A stretch of 9,838 nucleotides of DNA, taken from Solirubrobacteraceae bacterium (GTDB taxonomy: Bacteria; Actinomycetota; Thermoleophilia; Solirubrobacterales; Solirubrobacteraceae). Below are positions 1-6,200 of this stretch, one piece after another. Both the position numbers and the translations under genes were made by a program. Each line of letters begins with the position of its first letter. Within the stretch, counting starts at the first letter, position 1. The notes below the pieces were generated by a model. That model was not told the origin of the DNA and did no database searches. It was given only the letters and a program-made list of their open reading frames with translations. The stretch is from the NCBI GenBank assembly GCA_019683665.1, contig JADGIB010000123.1, positions 1 to 9,838 on the forward strand, read 5' to 3'.

Positions 1-10
1 CGACCGGGCC

Positions 11-172
11 TCACGCCTGGCCGCCGCTCCCGGTCAGGCGCCGGACGACGACCCCGGCGGCGACGACGCCGCCGACGACCGCCCCGGCCGCGATCGCCGT
101 CCGGACCCGGTGACGGTGCAGGTACAGCTTCAGCGCCTTCCAGGTCAGCCGACCGAGCAGCTCGTAGAACAT
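11..172 (-). CDS. Small single-pass membrane protein, 53 residues, function unknown
   Basis: I read a complete small reading frame from ATG at 172 to TGA at 11-13. The product starts MFYELLGRLTWKALKLYL, giving an amphipathic, aromatic- and lysine-containing N-terminus. A basic stretch HRHRVR (about residues 19-24) follows, then a Gly/Ala/Val-rich hydrophobic segment (about residues 26-43) that fits one membrane span. It ends with RR and a short polar tail. Codons end mostly in G or C, as in the neighbouring genes. The start lies 7 bases after the argG stop, with GGAG at 176-179 only 3 bases before the ATG; this is a short spacing, so coupling to argG translation is likely. I do not recognise a named family. 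Basic residues on both sides of the hydrophobic segment leave its orientation uncertain. It could be a membrane-anchored small protein with no link to arginine synthesis. That it is a gene rests on composition, start context and a clean membrane pattern, not on homology. Confidence 0.68.
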   Translation of the reverse strand: MFYELLGRLTWKALKLYLHRHRVRTAIAAGAVVGGVVAAGVVVRRLTGSGGQA

Positions 173-179
173 GCGCTCC

Positions 180-1508
180 CTACTGCCCGTCGTCGACGTG
201 GTGCAGTCGCCACGCCATCCGCGACTGCAGCGACCACAGCTCGATGAAGCCGGGCGACGCCTGCTGCGAGAAGAGGCCGCCGGACTCGGCGAACGTCGCG
301 AGCTGGGCGTCGTAGACGGCGTTGGCCGACTCGCGCGTGACGACCCGGACCGAGCCCTTGTAGAGCTTCAGGCCGATCGTCCCGCTCACCCGCCGGTTGA
401 CCGACTCCATGTAGGCGTCGAGGTCCTCGCGCAGCGGCTCCCACCACAGGCCCGCGTAGACGAGGTAGGCCCACTGGCGGTCGAGCTGCGGCTTGAACTG
501 GTTCTGGTGGATCGTGCCGACGAGCCGCTCGAGCTCCTGGTGGGCGGTGAGGATGATCGTCGCCGCCGGCACCTCGTAGATGTCGCGGACCTTCAGGCCG
601 ACGATCCGGTCCTCGATGTGGTCGACGATGCCGACGCCGTGGCGCATGCCGATCTCGGCCGCGCGCTCGAGCAGCTCGACGAGGCCGAGCCGCTCGCCGT
701 TGAGGGCGACCGGGACGCCCTCCTCGAAGGTGACGGTGACGACCTCCGGCTCGTCGGGGGCCTCCTCGGGCCGGGTGACGAGCTGGAAGACGTCGTCGGT
801 CGGGGCGTGCGAGAGGTCCTCGATCCACTTGCCCTCGCTCGAGCGCCCCCAGAGGTTGTCGTCGATCGAGTACGGCGCCGCCTCGGTGCCGCCCTTGACC
901 GGGATGCCGTGCGCGCGCGCGTAGGCGATCTCCTCGTCGCGGCCCATCGCCCACGAGCGGACCGGGGCGATGATCTTCAGCTCGGGGGCCAGCGTCGCGA
1001 TCGTCGACTCGATGCGGACCTGGTCGTTGCCCTTGCCGGTGCAGCCGTGGGCGATCGTGTCGCAGCCGGCCCTGCGCGCGTACTCGACGGCGAGCTTGGC
1101 GATGAGCGGCCGCCCGAGCGCGGTGAACAGCGGGTAGCCGGAGCCGTAGATCGCGTTGGCCTTGATCGCCGGGACGATGTAGTCGCGGGCGAACTCCTCG
1201 CGCGCGTCGACGGTGAACGTCTCGACGGCGCCGAGCATCCGCGCCTTGCCCTCGACGACCTCGTAGTCCTCGCCGGGCTGGCCGAGGTTGACGGTGAGCG
1301 TGACGATCTCGGCGTCGTACTCCTCCTGGATCCACTTCAGCATCACGCTGGTGTCCAGGCCGCCGGAGTAGAGCAGCAGGACCCGGTTGACCTCGTCGTG
1401 GTCGGCCTCGTAGGAGGCGGTCGCCTGCGCGCGCATGCGCTCGGTGGCCTGCGGGAGCGGGATCGTGTGGGCGGAGGTGTGGGCGGCGGGAGTCGGAGCG
1501 TCGGACAT
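180..1508 (-). CDS. argG: Argininosuccinate synthase
   Basis: The enzyme joins citrulline and aspartate to argininosuccinate at the cost of ATP to AMP and pyrophosphate, the penultimate step of arginine synthesis, in the cytoplasm. The 442-residue product shows the N-type ATP pyrophosphatase P-loop YSGGLDTS (residues 47-54), the HGCTGKGNDQVR block (154-165), and YSIDDNLWGRSSEG (213-226), all typical of the family. The usual protein begins about 5-10 residues before the P-loop. Here ATG at 1508 gives about 40 extra polar residues. A second in-frame ATG at 1436 (Met25, MRAQATASYE) would still leave 22 residues before it. Neither start has a strong ribosome-binding site; GCGGGG precedes the 1508 start. 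An open frame runs further upstream to 1766, but it is out of frame with, and overlaps, the preceding small gene and reads as an Arg/Ala/Pro-rich shadow. The gene stops with TAG, 7 bases before the small membrane protein. Function is secure; the start is not. Confidence 0.96.
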   Translation of the reverse strand: MSDAPTPAAHTSAHTIPLPQATERMRAQATASYEADHDEVNRVLLLYSGGLDTSVMLKWIQEEYDAEIVTLTVNLGQPGEDYEVVEGKARMLGAVETFTVDAREEFARDYIVPAIKANAIYGSGYPLFTALGRPLIAKLAVEYARRAGCDTIAHGCTGKGNDQVRIESTIATLAPELKIIAPVRSWAMGRDEEIAYARAHGIPVKGGTEAAPYSIDDNLWGRSSEGKWIEDLSHAPTDDVFQLVTRPEEAPDEPEVVTVTFEEGVPVALNGERLGLVELLERAAEIGMRHGVGIVDHIEDRIVGLKVRDIYEVPAATIILTAHQELERLVGTIHQNQFKPQLDRQWAYLVYAGLWWEPLREDLDAYMESVNRRVSGTIGLKLYKGSVRVVTRESANAVYDAQLATFAESGGLFSQQASPGFIELWSLQSRMAWRLHHVDDGQ

Positions 1509-1511
1509 GCG

Positions 1512-1540
1512 GCCCCGCAGAGTACCCGCCGGCCCGGGGC
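1512..1540 (-). promoter_or_regulatory. GC-only inverted repeat just ahead of argG, possible start-site hairpin
   Basis: In the 32-base gap before argG, GCCCCG (1512-1517) and CGGGGC (1535-1540) are perfect reverse complements separated by 17 bases. In the transcript the 3' arm holds the only purine-rich stretch before the argG ATG and ends 3 bases from it, so folding could mask the start. There is no following U-tract, so it does not look like an intrinsic terminator. In DNA this rich in G and C such short repeats arise easily by chance. Confidence 0.25.
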
Positions 1541-1920
1541 TCAGGCCTCGATGCGCAGGAGCGCGTCGCGGCGCACGTAGAGGGCCGAGCCGTCCTCCCC
1601 GCTCTCGCAGCGCAGGCGCGCGACGACCCGCCACAGCCCGGTGCCCACCGCGGCCGCGCGCGGCGCCCAGCGCAGGCGGAACGTGCCGTCGCGGCGCGTG
1701 CGCACCCGGCCGATCGCGTGGGTGTCGCGGCCCGCGCGCAGGGTGAGGCTGACCGTCCGCGAGCACGACTCGAAGACGGGCCAGCCGGTGCCGCGGAAGG
1801 CGACCTCGTCGCCGTAGGCGACCCGCGGCGGGGCGACCGCCAGGCGCGGGGCGGCGCCGGCGGACGCCGTCGCGGCGCCCGCGACGACGGCGGCCAGCGC
1901 GAGGACGACGACCGTCGCAT
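1541..1920 (-). CDS. Small putative exported protein with Ig-like/beta-rich domain; start region frameshifted
   Basis: The frame ending with TGA at 1541-1543 reads as a real protein. A hydrophobic stretch VVVLALAAVVAGAATASA resembles a signal peptide with an AXA-type cleavage site. About 95 residues follow, alternating short beta-like segments: PPRVAYGDEVAFRGTGW, then a Cys, TVSLTLRAG, RTRRDGTFRLRW, GLWRVVARLRC, and an end in LLRIEA. The style matches short extracellular Ig-like domains of actinobacteria, and the two cysteines could pair. This frame has no ATG, GTG or TTG ahead of the signal sequence. The plausible start, ATG at 1918-1920 with GAGG 8 bases upstream, is in a neighbouring frame and gives an Arg/Ser/Ala-rich nonsense product. 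One extra base just after that ATG would yield MRRVVVLALAAVV, a textbook signal peptide of a 126-residue protein. I therefore give 1920 as the intended start, so the span is not a multiple of three. A sequencing or assembly error, a genuine mutation, or rare CTG initiation at 1957 are all possible. Its role is unknown; it lies between argD and argG. Confidence 0.6.
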
Positions 1921-1928
1921 GGCGCCAG

Positions 1929-1932
1929 CCTC
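1929..1932 (-). promoter_or_regulatory. Ribosome-binding site pointing to the ATG at 1920
   Basis: GAGG on the minus strand lies 8 bases before the ATG at 1918-1920, a normal spacing. It is the main reason for taking that ATG as the original start of the small exported protein even though the downstream coding frame is offset by one base. Confidence 0.5.
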
Positions 1933-1964
1933 GCGCATCGCGGGCCCCGCCGTCCAGCGGGCGC

Positions 1965-3119
1965 CTACAGGAGCTCGCGCAGGCGGTCGACGGCCTCGTC
2001 GATCTCGTCGCGGGTGACGACGAGCGGCGGCAGCAGCCGGATCGTGCGCGGGCCGGTCGCGTTGACGACGAGCCGCTGCTCCAGCAGCGCGCGCAGGACG
2101 ACGTCGGGCGCGGACGGGCCGCCGTCGTCGGCGAGGTCGACGGCGCTCATGAGCCCGCGGCCGCGGACCGCGACGACGCGCGGCAGCTCCTCCAGGCGGG
2201 CGCGCAGGTGCTCGCCCAGCTCGCGCACGCGCGCCAGCAGCTCGGGGTCGTCGAGGACGTCGAAGGCGGCGAGCGCGGCGGCGGCGACGACCGGGCCGCC
2301 GGCGAACGTCGAGCCGTGGTCGCCGGGCTCGAACACGGTCGCCAGCCGCGGGCCGGTGACGAGCGCGCCGATCGGCAGGCCGCCGCCGAGCGCCTTCGCG
2401 GTCGTGAGCGCGTCGGGGACGACCGGCGTCTGCTCGTAGCCCCACAGCGTCCCGGTGCGCCCCATCCCGGTCTGCACCTCGTCGAAGACGAGCGCGGCGC
2501 CGACCGCGTCGCACGCCTCGCGCGCGGCGACGAGGACGTCGTCGGGGATGACGAGCACGCCGCTCTCGCCCTGGACGACCTCCATGACGACCGCGGCCGT
2601 CGCGTCGGTGACGGCGGCCCGGATCGCGTCGGCGGTGGCCGGCACGGCCCGGAAGCCGGGCACGAGCGGCGCGAACGGCGCCTGCTTGGACTCCTGCGGC
2701 GTCGCGCTCAGCGCCCCGTAGGTGCGCCCATGGAAGCCGTTGTGGAGGACGACGACCTCGCCCCCCGGCTTCGCCTTGCGCACGAGCTTCAGCGCCGCCT
2801 CGTTCGCCTCCGCGCCGGAGTTGCAGAAGAAGACGCCGCCGCCGAGCGACGACGCGGCCAGCCGGTCGGCGAGGCGGCGCATCGGCTCGGTGTAGAAGAG
2901 GTTGCTGACGTGCATGAGCCGCCCGGCCTGCTCGCGGACGGCCGCGACGACCTTCGGGTGGCAGTGGCCGACCGACGAGACCGAGATCCCGCAGAGGAAG
3001 TCGAGGTACTCGTGGCCGTTGCGGTCCCACAGGCGCGTGCCCGCCCCGCGCTCGAACTCGACCGGGAAGCGGGCGTAGGTGGGCAGCAGGTGCGGGGCCT
3101 CGGGGGCGGCGGTCGTCAT
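1965..3119 (-). CDS. argD: Acetylornithine aminotransferase
   Basis: This is a PLP-dependent class III aminotransferase that converts N-acetylglutamate semialdehyde to N-acetylornithine using glutamate as amino donor. The 384-residue length is usual for the family. Visible motifs are NSGAEANEAALK (residues 100-111, phosphate-binding region), FHGRT (129-133, ring stacking), FDEVQTGMGRTG (212-223, with the PLP-contacting Asp213 and Gln216), and TTAKALGGGLPIGA (239-252), in which Lys242 should form the Schiff base. The C-terminal region is of normal form. The ATG at 3119 shares the four bases ATGA with the argB stop, so translation is probably coupled; the site before it (GCGAG) is weak. The gene ends with TAG at 1965. 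Related enzymes can also act on succinyl-diaminopimelate or ornithine, but the position directly after argB makes arginine synthesis the main role. Confidence 0.96.
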   Translation of the reverse strand: MTTAAPEAPHLLPTYARFPVEFERGAGTRLWDRNGHEYLDFLCGISVSSVGHCHPKVVAAVREQAGRLMHVSNLFYTEPMRRLADRLAASSLGGGVFFCNSGAEANEAALKLVRKAKPGGEVVVLHNGFHGRTYGALSATPQESKQAPFAPLVPGFRAVPATADAIRAAVTDATAAVVMEVVQGESGVLVIPDDVLVAAREACDAVGAALVFDEVQTGMGRTGTLWGYEQTPVVPDALTTAKALGGGLPIGALVTGPRLATVFEPGDHGSTFAGGPVVAAAALAAFDVLDDPELLARVRELGEHLRARLEELPRVVAVRGRGLMSAVDLADDGGPSAPDVVLRALLEQRLVVNATGPRTIRLLPPLVVTRDEIDEAVDRLRELL

Positions 3120-3967
3120 CTCGCGGGTCCGATCTTCGTGCCGATGCCGGCGTCGGTGAACAGCTCGAGCAGGAGGGAGTGCGGGGCGCGCCCGTCGATG
3201 ATGTGGGCGTTGCCGACCCCGCCGTGGATCGCGTCCAGGCAGGCCTGCAGCTTCGGGCGCATCCCGCCGGAGATCGACGGCAGCGCCGCTTCGACCTCGT
3301 CGGCGGTCGCCTCGCTCACGAGCGACTCGGGGTCGCCGGGGTCGCGCAGCCAGCCGCGCACGTCGGTGAGGAACAGGACCTTGTAGGCCCCCATCGCGCG
3401 GGCGACCGCGCTGGCGGCCTGGTCGGCGTTGACGTTGTAGGAGTTGCCCTCGGCGTCGGCGCCGACCGACGCGATCACCGGGATGTAGTCCTGGGCGACG
3501 TGGCGGATGAGGTCGACGTCGACGCGCTCGATCTCCCCCACGAAGCCGATGTCCTCGCCGCCCGGCGCGCGCTGGCGGCGGACGCGGAAGAGGTTGCCGT
3601 CGTCGCCCGACAGGCCGACCGCCGGCTGGCCGTGGCGGTTCAGGCGCAGGACGATGTCCTTGTTGACCTTGCCGACGAGGACCATCTTGGCGACCTCGAC
3701 GGTCTCGGCGTCGCTGACGCGCAGGCCGCCGACGAACTCGACGGTCATGCCGAGGCGCTCCATGTAGCTCGTGATGTCGGGCCCGCCGCCGTGGACGACG
3801 ATCGGGTTCATCCCGACGTACTTGAGCAGGACCACGTCGCGCGCGAACTCCTCGCGCAGCTCGGGGTCCTCCATCGCGGCGCCGCCGTACTTGATGACGA
3901 CGGTGCGGCCGTGGAACTCCCGGATGTACGGGAGCGCCTCCAGGAGCGTCGCTACGTCTCGCGTCAC
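3116..3967 (-). CDS. argB: N-acetylglutamate kinase, arginine-inhibited type
   Basis: The enzyme phosphorylates N-acetylglutamate with ATP, the second step of the acetylated arginine pathway, and is its usual control point. The 283-residue product shows an amino-acid kinase fold: IKYGGAAM (residues 25-32, with phosphate-contacting Lys26), VHGGGPDI (58-65), SYNVNADQAA (176-185, substrate binding) and SGGMRPKL (233-240, Lys239). The N-terminus, DVATLLEALPYIREFHG (4-20), matches the extra helix of hexameric, arginine-inhibited kinases. The C-terminal HSLLLELFTDAGIGTKI (263-279) matches the signature associated with arginine sensitivity. Feedback inhibition by arginine is therefore inferred from family knowledge. 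The start is GTG at 3965-3967, which overlaps the argJ stop in GTGA and has GGAG 8 bases upstream; the codon for the earlier Val is GTA and cannot serve. The gene ends in an ATGA overlap with argD. Confidence 0.96.
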   Translation of the reverse strand: MTRDVATLLEALPYIREFHGRTVVIKYGGAAMEDPELREEFARDVVLLKYVGMNPIVVHGGGPDITSYMERLGMTVEFVGGLRVSDAETVEVAKMVLVGKVNKDIVLRLNRHGQPAVGLSGDDGNLFRVRRQRAPGGEDIGFVGEIERVDVDLIRHVAQDYIPVIASVGADAEGNSYNVNADQAASAVARAMGAYKVLFLTDVRGWLRDPGDPESLVSEATADEVEAALPSISGGMRPKLQACLDAIHGGVGNAHIIDGRAPHSLLLELFTDAGIGTKIGPAR

Positions 3968-5205
3968 GTCGTGTACTCCGCGTTGATCGTGATGTAGCCG
4001 TGCCCGAGGTCGGAGAAGAACACCTCGGTCTCGGCGCCGTCGCCGGGCAGGCGGACCTCGTACTCGACCTCGTCGCGCGCGACGGCCGCGTCGAGCCGCG
4101 CCTGGTCGACGCGCACCGCGGCCCCGCCGCGGCAGACGGGGATGCCCTCGATGGCGATGTCGACCGGGACCGGCGCGCCGCCGGCCAGCGCGGCGCCCGC
4201 CGCCTGGGCGATGCGCCCCCAGTTCGGGTCGCCGCCGTGCAGGGCGGTCTTCACGAGCGGCGAGTCGGCGACCGCGCGCGCGACCGCCTCGACGGCCCGG
4301 CCGTCGCCGCCGCGCACGACGACGCGCCCGACCCGCGCGGCGCCCTCGCCGTCGCGGACGATGAGGATCGCGAGCTGGCGCAGGAGCGCGTCGAGCGCCT
4401 CGCCGAAGCGCAGCTCGTCCTCGGTCTCGGGCTCGATCCGCACGCCGCCGGCGCCGGAGGCGATGAGAATCGCCGTGTCGTTCGTGGAGAGCTGGCCGTC
4501 GACCGAGCAGCGGTCGAACGAGCGCTTCACGCAGACGCCGAGCAGCAGGTCGGCGGTCTGCGCGCTCATCGCCGCGTCGGTCTCCACGAAGCAGAGCATC
4601 GTGGCGAAGCGCGGCGAGATCATCCCGGCGCCCTTGCACTGGGCGGCGAGGCGGACGCGGCCGGACGGCAGCTCGACGTCGAGCGTGACCCGCTTGTCGA
4701 TCGCATCGGTCGTCTTGATCGCCTCGGCGAACTCGCGGGCGCCGTCGGGCGACAGCCGCCCGTTCGCCGCCAGCAGGCCGCGCACGACGGCCTGGCCGTC
4801 GAGCTGGACGCCGATGACGCCGGTCGACGCGACCGCGACCTGCTCGGCCGCCACCCCGGCCGCCATCGCGCCGGCGCCCTGGACGCGGGCGGCCTCGTCG
4901 AGGCCGAGGCGCCCGGTGGCGGCGTTCGCGTTGCCGGAGTTGACGACGACCGCGCGCAGGCGGTCGAGGCGGGCGCGCTCGCGGGTGACCTGGACGGGCG
5001 CGGCGACGACGGCCGACGAGGTGAAGCGCGCGGCCGAGACGGCGTCGGGCGCGTCGCAGACGAGCAGGCCGACGTCGAGGGCGCCGCTGGGCTTGATGCC
5101 GGCGGCGACGCCGGCGGCCCGGAAGCCGGCGGGGAGCGTGTCGTCGGCCGCCTCGGCGACGTGGTCGGGGCGCGGGACCCAGCGCGAGGTGAAGAAGCCG
5201 CTCAC
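3964..5205 (-). CDS. argJ: Glutamate N-acetyltransferase / ornithine acetyltransferase ArgJ
   Basis: ArgJ transfers the acetyl group of N-acetylornithine to glutamate, releasing ornithine and regenerating acetylglutamate. Some members also use acetyl-CoA for the first step; sequence alone does not tell which type this is. The 413-residue precursor belongs to the self-cleaving Ntn-type family. The cleavage site FATMLCFVETDA is visible, with Thr202 the expected nucleophile and new N-terminus of the beta chain. TG at residues 128-129 (ASTGVIG) is the expected oxyanion hole. CSVDGQLSTNDT and HGGDPNWGRI are conserved blocks, and the C-terminus INAEYTT is typical. The start is GTG at 5205, which overlaps the argC stop as GTGA, with GGGGA close upstream. 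The long open frame further upstream (to 6123) is a shadow of argC. The gene ends in a GTGA overlap with argB. No separate acetylornithine deacetylase is needed if ArgJ carries the recycling step. Confidence 0.96.
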   Translation of the reverse strand: MSGFFTSRWVPRPDHVAEAADDTLPAGFRAAGVAAGIKPSGALDVGLLVCDAPDAVSAARFTSSAVVAAPVQVTRERARLDRLRAVVVNSGNANAATGRLGLDEAARVQGAGAMAAGVAAEQVAVASTGVIGVQLDGQAVVRGLLAANGRLSPDGAREFAEAIKTTDAIDKRVTLDVELPSGRVRLAAQCKGAGMISPRFATMLCFVETDAAMSAQTADLLLGVCVKRSFDRCSVDGQLSTNDTAILIASGAGGVRIEPETEDELRFGEALDALLRQLAILIVRDGEGAARVGRVVVRGGDGRAVEAVARAVADSPLVKTALHGGDPNWGRIAQAAGAALAGGAPVPVDIAIEGIPVCRGGAAVRVDQARLDAAVARDEVEYEVRLPGDGAETEVFFSDLGHGYITINAEYTT

Positions 5206-6200
5206 CGGATCCCCGCGGTCTCGTCGAAGCCGAACATGAGGTTCAGGCACTGCACGGCCTGCGACGCCGTCCCCTTCCAGAGGTTGTCGATGGCCGAGAA
5301 GACGAACACCTTGCCGGTGCGCTCGTCGGGGTGGACGAGGATCCGGCAGAAGTTCGTCTCGCGCACGTCGCGCACGCCGGGCGGCGCGTCGACGAGCTCG
5401 ACGAACGGCTCGTCCTCGTAGCGCTCCCGGTAGAGGGCGCGGACGTCGACGTCCTCGGTGAGCGTCGCGTAGCAGGACAGCAGCTCGCCCTGGTCGAGCG
5501 GCAGCAGGTGCGGGGTGAACGTGGCCGTGACCCCGCGGGCGCCGAGCGCGGCCAGCTCCTGGTCGATCTCGGGCGCGTGGCGGTGGCGGCCGATCCCGTA
5601 GGGCTTGACGTTCTCGGCGACCGAGACGAAGTGCGTCTTCTCGGTCGCGGCGCGCCCGGCCCCGGAGACGCCGGTCTTCGCGTCGATGACGACGTCGGCC
5701 AGGTACGGGGCGATCGGGGCGAGCCCGAGGATCGCCGCCGTCGGGAAGCAGCCGGGGCCGGCGACGATCGCCGCGTCGCGCAGCCGGTCGCGGTGGAGCT
5801 CCGGCAGCCCGTAGACGGCGCGCTCGATGAGCTGCGGCGCCGGGTGCTCGACGTACCACTCCTCGTAGACGGCGACGTCGCGCAGCCGGAAGTCGGCGCT
5901 GAGGTCGACGACGCGGATGCCGCGCTCGTGCAGCTCGGCGACGGTCGGGGCGGCGGCGCCGTGCGGGTAGGCGACGACGGCCGCGTCGACCGGGCCGAGC
6001 TCGTCGATCTCGTAGGCGTCGAGGACGAGCGGCACCCGGTGGTGCGGGTAGAGGTCGTCGAGGCGGCGGCCCGCGTCGGAGCGCGAGGTGACCGCGACGA
6101 GCTCGAAGTGCGGGTGGCGCCACAGCAGCCGCGCCGCGAGCGCGCCCGCGAACCCGGACGCGCCGAGGACGGCGACCGTCGGCGCGCCGCCGTCAGCCAC
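5202..6200 (-). CDS. argC: N-acetyl-gamma-glutamyl-phosphate reductase
   Basis: ArgC reduces N-acetylglutamyl phosphate, the ArgB product, to the semialdehyde with NADPH. The 332-residue protein opens with the dinucleotide-binding loop VLGASGFAG (residues 11-19). AGPGCFPTA holds the expected catalytic Cys151. KTGVSGAGR follows, then GRHRHAPEI (204-212), whose histidines (206 or 208) include the likely general acid/base. The C-terminal VFSAIDNLWKG block is conserved. The start codon is GTG at 6198-6200, with a strong site GGGGGTGA at 6207-6214, six bases upstream and inside the end of pheT. The gene overlaps the pheT stop by 8 bases and the argJ start by 4, so it is co-transcribed with both. 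Having its own good ribosome-binding site, it may start translation independently of pheT, which would suit the change from a translation gene to a biosynthetic one. Confidence 0.96.
   Translation of the reverse strand: MADGGAPTVAVLGASGFAGALAARLLWRHPHFELVAVTSRSDAGRRLDDLYPHHRVPLVLDAYEIDELGPVDAAVVAYPHGAAAPTVAELHERGIRVVDLSADFRLRDVAVYEEWYVEHPAPQLIERAVYGLPELHRDRLRDAAIVAGPGCFPTAAILGLAPIAPYLADVVIDAKTGVSGAGRAATEKTHFVSVAENVKPYGIGRHRHAPEIDQELAALGARGVTATFTPHLLPLDQGELLSCYATLTEDVDVRALYRERYEDEPFVELVDAPPGVRDVRETNFCRILVHPDERTGKVFVFSAIDNLWKGTASQAVQCLNLMFGFDETAGIR

Noticed and set aside
1..10. Possible terminator or start of argH at the left edge
   Set aside because: Only ten bases follow the last stop codon, with no stem-loop or readable coding content; nothing can be supported.
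145..3030. A 961-residue minus-strand frame spanning argG, the small exported gene and argD
   Set aside because: It is a shadow: in each part the true gene lies in another frame with clear motifs, while this one is Arg/Pro/Ala-rich throughout. It contains the out-of-frame ATGs at 1938 and 1920, which is how it bears on the frameshift question.
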